From: a virus
DNA length: 64,000 nt
Strand: one strand, 5' to 3'
IMG/VR virus record: IMGVR_UViG_3300021425_003021
Coordinates: 41,491-105,490 of that record
Within the stretch, counting starts at the first letter, position 1. Every line of letters starts with the position of its first letter. The position numbers were made by a program, and so were the translations under genes. Under the pieces are notes generated by a model. The model was not told the origin of the DNA. It was given only the letters and a program-made list of their open reading frames with translations, and ran no database searches. Positions 1 to 9,302 of this stretch are shown piece after piece.

Positions 1-2
1 TC

Positions 3-509
3 CTAAGACAATTACGTAGAGGTACATTAGGAACAGGAATTAAAGAAGTACACGCAAAGAATAGCAGAGTATTCCATCAAGGAGTTAGCGAAACTATTCC
101 GTATCAGGATACAACTTATACGCAACAATTTACAGGTGACGGTACACAAACAACATTTAATTTAAATTGGACACCTGCAAGTGTAAATGAGTTTGATGTA
201 TTTGTTGCAGGTACTAGATTGAGAAAAGCAACGCCAGTTGATCCAAATAATACAACAGCTGATTATAATTATTATGAATATAATCAAACATTAGATCAAG
301 ATAGTCCAGGCGGCGACGAAATAATAGCTGCCGAATTTACAGTTGAAAACAATGTTTTAACTTTAAATACAGCACCATTGGACAACACTGAAATAAAAGT
401 TATTAGAAAAACTGGAAAAATTTGGAATGACGATGGAGTAAGTTTAGCAAGTAGCAAAAATACCATTGCTAAATTCCTAACAGATAGCACATATAAGCTC
501 GCCCGATAA
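3..509 (+). CDS. Virion structural protein, C-terminal part (5' truncated by window)
   Basis: The reading frame is open from the first bases of the window to the TAA at 507-509, so this is the last ~168 residues of a longer protein. A TTG at 219 is the first start-like codon of a shorter ORF, but coding clearly continues upstream of it. The visible part includes a stretch around FTGDGTQTTFNLNW followed by a VFVAGTRLRK turn, a beta-rich pattern common in tail and baseplate proteins of T4-like marine phages. It lies directly upstream of other tail genes on the same strand. I infer a tail or baseplate component; the exact T4 equivalent cannot be named from this fragment. Confidence 0.6.
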   Translation, partial: LRQLRRGTLGTGIKEVHAKNSRVFHQGVSETIPYQDTTYTQQFTGDGTQTTFNLNWTPASVNEFDVFVAGTRLRKATPVDPNNTTADYNYYEYNQTLDQDSPGGDEIIAAEFTVENNVLTLNTAPLDNTEIKVIRKTGKIWNDDGVSLASSKNTIAKFLTDSTYKLAR

Positions 510-513
510 ATAC
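506..513 (+). promoter_or_regulatory. Candidate late promoter box ATAAATAC
   Basis: ATAAATAC overlaps the stop codon of the preceding gene and lies 15 bases before the ATG at 529. It resembles the T4 late -10 box TATAAATA. The same octamer recurs in several intergenic gaps of this window. Confidence 0.5.
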
Positions 514-528
514 AATAAGGATAGTATT

Positions 529-1134
529 ATGATAGAAAAAGAACAAAACGGTGTACATATAGAGGGTCATATTAAAATATTCAACCCTGAATCAGGATTT
601 GTGTTTGTTGATAAACGCAATGCAATTCACTATGAAAACATGAGTATTAGTTTAGCAGAAAGTCTAGGCAATATTGGACAAGGTTTTATCAGTGAAATGA
701 GTTTTGGTAATGGTGGAACCATTGTTGACCCAACTGGAATTATAACCTATTTGACACCTAATAGCACTGGAACAAATGCTAGTCTTTACAATCAAACTTA
801 TACAAAAGTTGTTGACAATAACAACGTTAATAATACTGATCCTACAAGAAATAAAATCGAAACTCGTCACGTAAGTGGTACAAACTACACCGATATTGTT
901 ATAAGTTGCTTGTTAGACTACGGTGAGCCTGATGGACAGGATGCATTTGATACTGCCGCAGACACTGAACAACAGTATGTATTTGATGAATTGGGATTAA
1001 GAGCTTATTCACCAAGTGGTGCAGGTAGACTAATTACACACGTTATTTTCCATCCGGTACAAAAAAGTTTGAATAGGTTAATTCAAATTGATTATACTGT
1101 GAGAGTTCAAAGCCTTAGTGGAGGAAATAGTTAA
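529..1134 (+). CDS. Putative tail/baseplate-associated structural protein
   Basis: 201 residues, no signal peptide or membrane segment. The N-terminus (IEGHIKIFNPESGFVFVDKRNAIHYENMS is the region, residues ~10-40) and the C-terminus (HVIFHPVQKSLNRLIQIDYTVRVQ region) are beta-rich and look like virion proteins found beside fibre genes in T4-like marine phages. It starts 19 bases after the preceding structural gene, behind an ATAAATAC box and a weak AAGGA ribosome site. Its last base overlaps the ATG of the next fibre gene, so the two are probably co-translated. No named domain is recognised; the structural role is inferred mostly from position. Confidence 0.55.
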   Translation: MIEKEQNGVHIEGHIKIFNPESGFVFVDKRNAIHYENMSISLAESLGNIGQGFISEMSFGNGGTIVDPTGIITYLTPNSTGTNASLYNQTYTKVVDNNNVNNTDPTRNKIETRHVSGTNYTDIVISCLLDYGEPDGQDAFDTAADTEQQYVFDELGLRAYSPSGAGRLITHVIFHPVQKSLNRLIQIDYTVRVQSLSGGNS

Positions 1135-3161
1135 TGGCATATGAAATTCCATTTACAGACGAAGCCAATAAAGGCACAATTACAGTTGAAGATAGTAGCA
1201 TAAACACAGATACAAGTGTGCAATTAATCGGTAGAAATTTAGCCGACTATGGTAGTAGTTTGAACACTAATTTCTTGCATATGCTAGAAAACTTTGCAGA
1301 TGCAAATCCACCTGCAAATCCTGTTGAAGGGCAGTTATGGTACGATACTACTGCTGGCATCGACCAGTTGAAAATTTATGATGGTACGCAATGGGTAGCT
1401 GCCGGAGGTGTAAAAAAGTCAGCAGTGCAACCTGCAATAGACAACAGTGTGGTTGGAGATATTTGGGTTGATACTGAAAATAGTCAAATGTACATTTACA
1501 CGGGTAGTGGTTATGTTTTAGTAGGACCGCAATATAGTTCTGCAGAAATTACTGGTGCAATATCTCTTGAAGTTGATAGGGCAGATGATGGTCCTAAGAA
1601 AAAAGTAACAGCAATATACAGTGAAAACGTAATTGTTGCTATTGTAAGCGACGAAGATTTTGCACCAAAAAGTAATGTTGCTGGTTACACTTCAACCTAT
1701 CCTTTTAAAATCGGTATCAATTTAAATAGGTCGCTAACTTCTATTTTAAACGGCACAGCAGATCGAGCAAATAACATGGTTATTAACAATTTGCCAGTGC
1801 CTGGTACAAGTTTTGTAAGAAATGATGCAGAAGCTGGCAAACAAACTCTTAATGTTCCTTTAAGAATCAGCGACAATAGAGGCATTGAATTTGGGTCTAC
1901 TAAGAATCTTAGTATATTTGTAGAAGATGCAGATAGTGTTATTGAACATTTTGGAACTGGTACACTAGATTTAAGAACAAATGTAACGGCTGTTCCGGCT
2001 ATTAGAGTAAAGCAACAAGAAAGTTCAAATGTAACCGGTATTAATAATCCAAGCCCTACTGAGGCTTTAGACGTTACAGGAAATTTACTTACTAGCGGTA
2101 CAATTAAAACATCGGACACAACTAATTCAACTAGCAGTATAACCGGTTCAATAACAACACCGGGAGGTCTTGGTGTTGCTCGTGATGTACACGTTGGCGG
2201 AACTCTTACCGTTGCAAGCAATATTACAGCTGAAAATATTTTACCAGAAAATAATAATCAACAAAACATTGGTAGTAGTGCGTTATACTACGATAATTTG
2301 TATGCCAATAGAATTAACACAACATCAATTCAACCAAAAGCAGGTAGTAGTTTAAGCATTACAGGAACATTAACTGGTACAGCTACTAGTGCTGGAAAAT
2401 TAAACAGCCAAACTACTTTTAGATTATCAGGCGAAGTTACAGCTGATAGTTTTACATTTGATGGACAAACAGGTGGACTAACCAAAACACTTGCAAACAG
2501 TGTAATTGATCCTTCTTTTGTAACAAATAAAGATGAAATACCAAGCGATATTGTAGGCACAGACGAATTCTTAATTGCTAGAGGTAGTAGTTTATACAAA
2601 GCAACACATACAGATGTTATTGGAAGTATACAAACTATTCCAATTGGAACTGTAAATGCATATGCAGGAACTACTGCACCTCCGGGTTGGTTAATATGTA
2701 ACGGTGATCCGTATCAGCAAAACGAATATAATTTATTGTTTCTTCGTATAGGTACAACATATGGCGATGCAGGCCCAGGCACATTTAGAGTACCAGACTT
2801 AGCAGGTAGACATCCAGTTGGTTTACTAGGATCACCTTCTAATAATAACAATAGAATTACATCAGGCACAGGTACTATCGGTAGTGTAAGCGGTAATCCT
2901 ACAAGCACTATTACTGAAGCTAATCTACCAGATCACGAACACGTTTTAGAAAGCGACACAGGAGATCAGTTTTATGCTACAAGTACAGTTGCAAGTTTGA
3001 CAGGAACTGGAACTAGTGCAGGCGGCGCACCAGATACTGGTGCAAGTGGAACTAAAATCACTAATACAGGTGGATTACCAGCTGAAACCAATACACCGTT
3101 GGATACTACTGATCCGTTTGTTGCAATGAATTATATTATATACACGGGGCAAATAGTATGA
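1134..3161 (+). CDS. Tail fibre protein with phage collar domain
   Basis: 675 residues. Residues ~30-70 hold a module (LIGRNLADYGSSLNTNFLHM, then a GQLWYDTT motif and a second GDIWVDT motif) shared with the next two genes, so all three fibres probably attach by the same base. The centre is repetitive, Ser/Thr/Gly/Asn-rich beta structure typical of trimeric fibres. Residues ~502-560 match the phage tail collar domain (PPGWLICNGDPY, then FRVPDLAGRHPVG), the fold of T4 short-tail-fibre gp12. The protein ends with DPFVAMNYIIYTGQIV, the usual end of collar-domain proteins. GGAG at 1120-1123 precedes the ATG. I infer host-recognition fibre function. Confidence 0.85.
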   Translation: MAYEIPFTDEANKGTITVEDSSINTDTSVQLIGRNLADYGSSLNTNFLHMLENFADANPPANPVEGQLWYDTTAGIDQLKIYDGTQWVAAGGVKKSAVQPAIDNSVVGDIWVDTENSQMYIYTGSGYVLVGPQYSSAEITGAISLEVDRADDGPKKKVTAIYSENVIVAIVSDEDFAPKSNVAGYTSTYPFKIGINLNRSLTSILNGTADRANNMVINNLPVPGTSFVRNDAEAGKQTLNVPLRISDNRGIEFGSTKNLSIFVEDADSVIEHFGTGTLDLRTNVTAVPAIRVKQQESSNVTGINNPSPTEALDVTGNLLTSGTIKTSDTTNSTSSITGSITTPGGLGVARDVHVGGTLTVASNITAENILPENNNQQNIGSSALYYDNLYANRINTTSIQPKAGSSLSITGTLTGTATSAGKLNSQTTFRLSGEVTADSFTFDGQTGGLTKTLANSVIDPSFVTNKDEIPSDIVGTDEFLIARGSSLYKATHTDVIGSIQTIPIGTVNAYAGTTAPPGWLICNGDPYQQNEYNLLFLRIGTTYGDAGPGTFRVPDLAGRHPVGLLGSPSNNNNRITSGTGTIGSVSGNPTSTITEANLPDHEHVLESDTGDQFYATSTVASLTGTGTSAGGAPDTGASGTKITNTGGLPAETNTPLDTTDPFVAMNYIIYTGQIV

Positions 3162-5053
3162 GTTATAGATTAAACAAAACTGACGGTACACTGTTAACTG
3201 AACTAATTGATGGAAAGATTGATAACACAAGCACCGATTTAACGTTTATTGGAAAAAACTATCAAGGATTTGGCGAATTTTTAAATGAAAATTTTATTAA
3301 ATTATTAGAAAATTTTGCCAATGTTTCTGCTCCATCAAAACCTATCAAAGGCCAGGTTTGGTTTGATACAACAGTTGATAGACTAAAAGTTTATGACGGA
3401 TCTACATTCAGAAGTACAGATAGTAGTGTAATCAGTGGTTCTGCACCACTTGAACCTGTTACAGGTGACATATGGATAGATAGTACTAAAAACCAAATTT
3501 ATTTTTGGGACGGAACTGACTGGATTTTAATAGGACCAGTATATGATAAAACTCAAGGTCTTAGTGGACTAAAAGTTGAAACTGTAAAAGATACATTTGG
3601 TTTAAACAAAGTTATTGTAAAAGTTTTCGTTGGTGGTACACCATTGATGATTATAGCTAGAGAGTCTTTTACTCCAGCACCAGAAATTGCAGGGTTTGGC
3701 AGTTTACGTTTAGGAATAAATGTAAACAATCAGTACAGCACATTTGTATTTGATGGAATTGCAGATAAAGCATTAGCAATTACAGATGAACTTGGAACCG
3801 AATTTAGAATAAATGATTTTGTCAGCGCAACCGACGAAGACGGTGACGATATGGCTGGTAGATTACGTATCAATACAAATGCTGGATTGATATTTGGTTC
3901 AAATACAAATCATCAATTAAAAGTTACTGGTTCAAATGTTCAATTTGTAAACAACAATCGTGATGATAATTTAGAAATTAAATTAAAAAATATCAGTGGA
4001 GAATATACTGGACAGTTTTTTGATGGTGAAAATCGCAGAATTGGTATATTAAATAATTCACCTGCTTATACTCTTGATGTTACAGGCGATCAACGTATTA
4101 CAGGTGACTTAAGAATTGAAGGCGATTTAACAGTAGGAACTATTGTTAATGAAGATGTTACTAGTTTAAGAGTTGCTGATAAAAATATACAATTAGCTAT
4201 TCCTGACGATAGTTCGTTGTTAGATAGTACAAGCGAGTTTATCGACGATGCTGGCTTACTAATCGAGACTACAGGTGGTAGTATTAAATGGACTTACAGA
4301 GTAGAAACAGCATCTTGGACAACTGAAGATAATATCAATATTGATGATCCAAATGGTGCTTATTTGCTAGACGGCACAGTTTTGATTGATCGTACAAGTA
4401 TTGCATCTACTGTCACTTCTGCACCAGGGCTTGTAAATATTGGTAGCCTAAGTTCTCTTACAGTTGATAACATAACAATTGATGGTAATCGTATTACTAA
4501 CAGCACTGCTGATTTAGAACTTTCTTCAAATGGTCCTATAACAGTTGTAGGTGTATCACAAGAAATCAAAGGTGTAAAAACACCAATCAGCGGTAGAGCA
4601 GTTGTAGAAAATCCATCATTAACAGAATCAGATGATGATGCAGTTGCAACAAAAGGATATGTGGATACTGAAATTGGCGCAAAGACACTGGTATTTGGAA
4701 TAGATGTTACAGGCTTGACTGTGAGCATTGGTACCGGAGCAAGTATAAATGCTGATGTAAAAGATATTTTAACAAGTTTAGTAGATCCAACTACTGTTCC
4801 GGGTAATACTCAAGCTGCTATCCACGGTACTTCGATTGCAGCAAGTGGCACCGATACAGCAGATGTAAACAGTGAAGTAAGTAAAAGCAGTATTGCAGTT
4901 GACAGTGCAGGTACACAAAACGTTAGTGTTTTACAAGATTTTACTATTGCTGATGTATCTATTGTTCCTACATTTACAGTTACAAGGTACACTATTAAAT
5001 TTAAAACTGTTGCAGGAGTTTGGACACACGTTGAAACAACCGCATATACATAA
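3158..5053 (+). CDS. Tail fibre-like protein, paralogue 2
   Basis: 631 residues, overlapping the previous fibre gene by 4 bases (ATGA). The first ~130 residues repeat the shared module: FIGKNYQGFGEFLNENF, GQVWFDTT and GDIWIDST. The rest has short beta repeats such as ITGDLRIEGDLTVGTIVNE, typical of fibre shafts, and there is no collar domain. The C-terminus ends in a Thr/Val-rich beta region unlike its two sister proteins. The N-terminal identity with different C-termini suggests alternative or stacked fibres on one attachment site. Assignment as fibre is firm; its binding target is unknown. Confidence 0.8.
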   Translation: MSYRLNKTDGTLLTELIDGKIDNTSTDLTFIGKNYQGFGEFLNENFIKLLENFANVSAPSKPIKGQVWFDTTVDRLKVYDGSTFRSTDSSVISGSAPLEPVTGDIWIDSTKNQIYFWDGTDWILIGPVYDKTQGLSGLKVETVKDTFGLNKVIVKVFVGGTPLMIIARESFTPAPEIAGFGSLRLGINVNNQYSTFVFDGIADKALAITDELGTEFRINDFVSATDEDGDDMAGRLRINTNAGLIFGSNTNHQLKVTGSNVQFVNNNRDDNLEIKLKNISGEYTGQFFDGENRRIGILNNSPAYTLDVTGDQRITGDLRIEGDLTVGTIVNEDVTSLRVADKNIQLAIPDDSSLLDSTSEFIDDAGLLIETTGGSIKWTYRVETASWTTEDNINIDDPNGAYLLDGTVLIDRTSIASTVTSAPGLVNIGSLSSLTVDNITIDGNRITNSTADLELSSNGPITVVGVSQEIKGVKTPISGRAVVENPSLTESDDDAVATKGYVDTEIGAKTLVFGIDVTGLTVSIGTGASINADVKDILTSLVDPTTVPGNTQAAIHGTSIAASGTDTADVNSEVSKSSIAVDSAGTQNVSVLQDFTIADVSIVPTFTVTRYTIKFKTVAGVWTHVETTAYT

Positions 5054-5058
5054 AACAA

Positions 5059-5066
5059 ATAAATAC
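5059..5066 (+). promoter_or_regulatory. Candidate late promoter box ATAAATAC
   Basis: This is the second copy of the octamer, in the 36-base gap between two fibre genes, 23 bases before the ATG at 5090. A GAGGA ribosome site lies between the box and the start. Confidence 0.5.
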
Positions 5067-5089
5067 TAATAATAAACTGAGGAATATCA

Positions 5090-6598
5090 ATGGCATACAT
5101 AATTAACAGATTTAGCGGAGAACAATTGTTGTCTCTCGAAGACGGAACAGTTGATAATACAACTGATTTGAAATTAATTGGCAAAAACTATAGCGGATAC
5201 GGCGAAGCTCAGAACGAAAACTTTTTGTTTTTATTAGAAAGTTTTGCAGGATCTACTAGTCCGTCTAAAGCATTAAGTGGACAGGTTTGGTTTGATAGTT
5301 CTGTAAATAAATTGAAATATTATACAGGAACAAGTTGGAAAACAGCAGGCGGCGCCGAAGTATCTAGTGTACAACCAGCAGGACTTGTTGAAGGAGACCT
5401 TTGGTATAACAGCAATACAAATCAGTTGTTTGCTAGAACAAGTGCTAATGAATTTATTTTGGTAGGACCTCAGGCTGCCGGTTCGGGCACAACACAATTG
5501 TTAAGTACCAATGTTGCTTCTACTCCGTCAGATGTAACAATTCCTGTAATCATTGCATTGATAGACAATAGTCCAGTATATATGATAAGTGATGTAAGTT
5601 TTACTCCTAGTAGTAACCAACCTGCAACATTAGATGATTATGATATACCAGGACATTTTCCTACAGTGAAAAAAGGTTTAACATTAATTAGAACGCCTTC
5701 AACAGGTATCACAGGCGTAGACGACGATGCAGCTACAGCTAATTTTTGGGGTACAGCCAGCAATGCATTAAAATTAAATGGTTTAGAATCTAGTAATTTT
5801 ATTACCAGTGCAGCAGCAGGTCAACCTGTGCAAATTTCAGATGATGCTGGCATGAAATTCGGCGACAGTTTAGATTTTCAAGTACACGTTACTAATGGTA
5901 ATGAAGCAACACTATCAAACACCATAGGTGATGAAATCAAATTTCAAACATATACATCTGGCACAGGATTAATTGAAATTGCAAGAATTCAAAACGGTGC
6001 CGACACAGGTTTTTTACCTAATATTGACAATGCATACAATATAGGATCTTTAACAAAAAGATGGAATACAGTTCACGCAACAACATTCTCTGGTACTGCA
6101 ACTAAAGCAGACAGTTTAGTTGTTGATAGTATTGACTATGCAGGGTCATTAACAAGCACTGCAAGCACTGTAGCAATAAGAGATGGAAACGGAAATTTAG
6201 TTGCAAATGTATTTACTGGAACAGCTACTCGTGCTAGATATGCCGATTTAGCAGAAAAATACACAACTGGTGAAACAGAATTGCCAGCAGGAACCGCAGT
6301 AGCAGTTGGTGCAGATGATTGTTGTGAAGTAGTTCCTGCAAAAGCCAGTGATATGTGCATAGGTGTTGTTTCAACTGATCCTGCATATATGATGAACAGT
6401 GAAGCTGATGGACAATATATAGGTTTAAAAGGACGCTTACCTGTGCGTGTAAAAGGTGCAGTTAAAAAAGGACAACCAGTATATGCGTGGGAAGAAGGTG
6501 TGTGCAGCACTGTGCAAACCAGTGCATTAGTTGGTGTAGCACTTGAGTCAAACGATAGCGAAGAAGAGAAATTAGTCGAGTGTGTCTTAAAGACATAA
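5090..6598 (+). CDS. Tail fibre-like protein, paralogue 3
   Basis: 502 residues with the shared N-terminal module (LIGKNYSGYGEAQNENF, GQVWFDSS, GDLWYNSN). The middle holds a GNATAxx-like fibre shaft with NIGSLTKRWNTVHATTFSGTA, a pattern common just before fibre tips. The C-terminal ~120 residues start at YADLAEKYTTGETELPAGT and include two adjacent cysteines (DDCCEVVP) and a VYAWEEGVCSTV strand. Similar endings occur in fibre proteins of marine T4-like phages. The gene follows an ATAAATAC box and a GAGGA ribosome site, so it may be transcribed separately from its two sisters. Confidence 0.8.
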   Translation: MAYIINRFSGEQLLSLEDGTVDNTTDLKLIGKNYSGYGEAQNENFLFLLESFAGSTSPSKALSGQVWFDSSVNKLKYYTGTSWKTAGGAEVSSVQPAGLVEGDLWYNSNTNQLFARTSANEFILVGPQAAGSGTTQLLSTNVASTPSDVTIPVIIALIDNSPVYMISDVSFTPSSNQPATLDDYDIPGHFPTVKKGLTLIRTPSTGITGVDDDAATANFWGTASNALKLNGLESSNFITSAAAGQPVQISDDAGMKFGDSLDFQVHVTNGNEATLSNTIGDEIKFQTYTSGTGLIEIARIQNGADTGFLPNIDNAYNIGSLTKRWNTVHATTFSGTATKADSLVVDSIDYAGSLTSTASTVAIRDGNGNLVANVFTGTATRARYADLAEKYTTGETELPAGTAVAVGADDCCEVVPAKASDMCIGVVSTDPAYMMNSEADGQYIGLKGRLPVRVKGAVKKGQPVYAWEEGVCSTVQTSALVGVALESNDSEEEKLVECVLKT

Positions 6599-6619
6599 GT
6601 ATATAAAAGGTGAACATAT

Positions 6620-7801
6620 ATGGTAAATCAAATAATTTCTGCTGCTCGATACAATGTGCTACAATCTAGAATTGGAAATATTTTAGGAGTAGGTGTTAAT
6701 GACACCGGTTATAATCAAACAATATCTTCATCCCAAGTACCAAAAGACAGTGTAGTTACTGCTGTAGAAATGAATCATTTATATTCTGATTTAATTAAAA
6801 TCAGAGCTCATCAAATTGGTTCTGAACCATTAAGTTTAATTAAACAAGTTTACGATAATTCTGATCAAGTTAGTATAGCAAATGCTATAATTAACACCGG
6901 TAACAATAACGTAGTAACTATTACAACAAATGAAAATCATTTATTACTTGATGGCTTATGGGTTGATCAATTTGTCGGTGTAACCGGTATGACACAATTA
7001 AACGGTGTATCTGGATATGCTAAAGTTTTGTCTGCAACTGAATTTGAACTATATCAAAACTATGATAGAACACAACCTAATCCATTTACACAACCAATTG
7101 GTGATGTAACCTGGGGCGGTTATGTATCAGGCGGCGCATTCAATCATACCATAGGTGAAGAGTCATACATATCATATGAAAATTTAACCAGCACTTGCGA
7201 AAACGCAAGATTTAATGTAGATGCTACACAAGCAGATCCTGCGGTAAAAAGCACTGTTACAAGATCTGATTTATGGGGAGGTGTATCTACACCACAAATT
7301 GTTTCTCATGAATTCCAAGTCACATTTACAAGTGCAAATGCTCGCAGAGGTTTTTTCAATGCCGGCGGAGAATTGAGATTTAGTGCAAATTTAAGTAACA
7401 TTCCTGCTTTAGGAGCAGACAATTATCAAAAATCGGCAGACTGGCAAGCAATGTTAACCAATATGGGTACAATTAAATTTAATTATCAAGAAACTGTTAG
7501 TGCTCTTTCAAACGGTGTAGGATCAGCTATTGGTAATTATGACTTGACAAACACATATCAGGTTGTGTATACTAAAACTGGAAGTGCAGTTTATGTTGAA
7601 AATGAGTACACAGTAAAAATTAAAGAAAACAACAATAAACAAATACAGGTTTTGATAGAGTTTACTGATGATGCAAATGGTAACGGTGGCGCAGATGAAA
7701 GAGTTGAAGGCGACTTAGAAAGTGTCTTAACAGAGTATCGTGCAACCGGACCTTATGTAGAATCTGAATCACCTACAATTTCTATATTACAAAGTTTATA
7801 A
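6620..7801 (+). CDS. Virion structural protein, SANAR/FNAGG paralogue A
   Basis: 393 residues without signal peptide or membrane helix. Residues ~230-290 contain VTFTSANARRGFFNAGGELRF followed by a WQAMLTNMGTIKFNY segment, and the next gene carries the same pair in the same order. The N-terminal ~70 residues also align loosely with the next protein (start region, then an alternating helix ending in LIKIRAHQIG). The protein is Asn/Thr/Gly-rich like a virion component. It lies 21 bases after a fibre gene, with AAAAGG before the ATG. Function is inferred from position and composition: a tail accessory or fibre-associated protein. Confidence 0.6.
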   Translation: MVNQIISAARYNVLQSRIGNILGVGVNDTGYNQTISSSQVPKDSVVTAVEMNHLYSDLIKIRAHQIGSEPLSLIKQVYDNSDQVSIANAIINTGNNNVVTITTNENHLLLDGLWVDQFVGVTGMTQLNGVSGYAKVLSATEFELYQNYDRTQPNPFTQPIGDVTWGGYVSGGAFNHTIGEESYISYENLTSTCENARFNVDATQADPAVKSTVTRSDLWGGVSTPQIVSHEFQVTFTSANARRGFFNAGGELRFSANLSNIPALGADNYQKSADWQAMLTNMGTIKFNYQETVSALSNGVGSAIGNYDLTNTYQVVYTKTGSAVYVENEYTVKIKENNNKQIQVLIEFTDDANGNGGADERVEGDLESVLTEYRATGPYVESESPTISILQSL

Positions 7802-7810
7802 GGATTAAAG

Positions 7811-8896
7811 ATGACAGCTGGAACACCGATAGTAGCTTCAGATTACAATGGAATATACAACCTAATGTCTCCTGTAATAGGTCCAGTTTCTTCAAATGTA
7901 GACATTGGGTTTGGCAGATCGTTATTGAGTAGTACAGTGGTTGGTGGAGGTACTCCTGGTGTTAGTGACGAAATTACAGCATTACAGCAAAATAATTTAT
8001 GGAAAGATTTACAAGCAGGATATATACACCAGTATGGTACTCCAAATACGAGGGTAGATGTAAATGATATAGAAATTGGTGATATAGTGTACTATGCTAA
8101 CATTACTGATTTTACAAATTTTGCAAATGATGTTTTAGCGTTTGATAGAAATGTTACAGAGTTTCCTGTAGCAAATTTTGACGAATCTGGTATGCTTACA
8201 ACAAGTTCAACTAGTGTTACTAGCACACGTTCTACTGCGTGGGGTACAGGTGCAAACTATAGAATAGGACATAGAGTCACAGTTACTTGGGCTAGTGCAA
8301 ATGCTCGTAATCATTATTTTAATGCTGGTGGCCAAATTAGATTTGATGCTAGTCTTACAGGCGGTACTAGTAGCACTGCTAATACAAAAGATTGGGATTG
8401 GGCTAGAATTTTATCTGAAATGGGAAAAATACGTTTTTGGAAAAAATCTACTGATTATTTTTGTGAATCGTTAGGAACAGGCGGCACAGGCAGTCAAAAT
8501 GCAATAAGCGCATTTAGTAATAATACAGCTACTAGTGGCGGATTTTTTAATAGTGCAACACGAATCTATACAAAACAAGGCGGCGGAGTTACTGGAGGTA
8601 ATCCTGGCGCTATTCCTGTTACTCAAATTTACGACGACAATGAATATCAAATTAATATTGTTGTGCCTAACACAAGTCAAATGATATTTGAAATTATTTT
8701 TGATGATAGCGACACTGGTACTGGATTTCAGCAAGAAGTAGGTGAACAAGGTACTCTTGAAGATGAACAAGTTACAGGAACTGTAACAAGTAACTTGTAT
8801 ACATTTACTCCTAATAGTACATTTGACATTGGCGCAAGTACTTTCGATGCAATAGTGCAAACTCCTCCAACGGGTGCAGTTGACAGTTCACTTTAA
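7811..8896 (+). CDS. Virion structural protein, SANAR/FNAGG paralogue B
   Basis: 361 residues. It shares with the preceding gene the motif VTWASANARNHYFNAGGQIRF and a following WARILSEMGKIRFW segment, so the two are tandem duplicates that have diverged strongly elsewhere. AAGGA at 7800-7804 precedes the ATG at 7811, nine bases after the upstream stop. The C-terminus is Thr/Ser/Pro-rich and looks like an extended surface strand. This is the last gene of the left structural block. A consensus sigma70 promoter follows immediately, marking the border with non-structural genes. Confidence 0.6.
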   Translation: MTAGTPIVASDYNGIYNLMSPVIGPVSSNVDIGFGRSLLSSTVVGGGTPGVSDEITALQQNNLWKDLQAGYIHQYGTPNTRVDVNDIEIGDIVYYANITDFTNFANDVLAFDRNVTEFPVANFDESGMLTTSSTSVTSTRSTAWGTGANYRIGHRVTVTWASANARNHYFNAGGQIRFDASLTGGTSSTANTKDWDWARILSEMGKIRFWKKSTDYFCESLGTGGTGSQNAISAFSNNTATSGGFFNSATRIYTKQGGGVTGGNPGAIPVTQIYDDNEYQINIVVPNTSQMIFEIIFDDSDTGTGFQQEVGEQGTLEDEQVTGTVTSNLYTFTPNSTFDIGASTFDAIVQTPPTGAVDSSL

Positions 8897-8899
8897 CCT

Positions 8900-8928
8900 T
8901 TGACAATTATCTAAATTTGTTATATACT
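8900..8928 (+). promoter_or_regulatory. Sigma70-type promoter
   Basis: TTGACA at 8900-8905 and TATACT at 8923-8928 are separated by 17 bases. The predicted +1 is near 8935, giving a 20-base leader with GGAG at 8945-8948 before the ATG at 8955. It sits at the border between the structural block and the accessory region. Confidence 0.7.
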
Positions 8929-8954
8929 AGTGACTATTATATATGGAGATATCT

Positions 8955-9302
8955 ATGGACGAACGTCTTGAAAAAGCACTTGATATAAGCAATTACATGG
9001 TAACATTAAACAATCAAACAAGATTGTTAAAAGAACAATATCAAGAAAATTTAATTCATTATTTCAACGGTGGACAATTTACAATTACGCAACAGTTGGT
9101 AAGTTTTTGTCAAAGTTTACTCACGTTACATCAGACGAATACAATTCTTATCGACGATAATGGTATACCTATTGAAATTGAAGAATTAGAAGAATTTACC
9201 ACTGAAGTTGTTAGTAAATATTTTGAGGCTTCTAATAGATTTCTAATGGAATACAATAAATTAAAAGTAAATAGATCAGTTGAAAGTATTATGGATTTAT
9301 GA
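8955..9302 (+). CDS. Conserved small phage protein, unknown function
   Basis: 115 residues. An in-frame ATG at 8943 exists, but GGAG at 8945-8948 is correctly spaced (6 bases) for the ATG at 8955, so I chose the later start. The protein is acidic and mostly helical (DERLEKALDISNYMVTLNNQ at the N-terminus, EFTTEVVSKYFEASNRFLME near the end). It resembles small conserved proteins next to tail genes in marine T4-like phages. No catalytic motif is visible. It has its own consensus promoter and overlaps the ATG of the following glycosyltransferase-like gene by 4 bases. Confidence 0.65.
   Translation: MDERLEKALDISNYMVTLNNQTRLLKEQYQENLIHYFNGGQFTITQQLVSFCQSLLTLHQTNTILIDDNGIPIEIEELEEFTTEVVSKYFEASNRFLMEYNKLKVNRSVESIMDL

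Noticed and set aside
1697-2221. Reverse-strand ORF opposite the first tail fibre
   Set aside because: It is a shadow frame of the fibre gene with no ribosome site and unlikely composition; several similar frames opposite fibre genes (4360-4728, 4810-5184, 53147-53455, 54383-54667) are rejected for the same reason.
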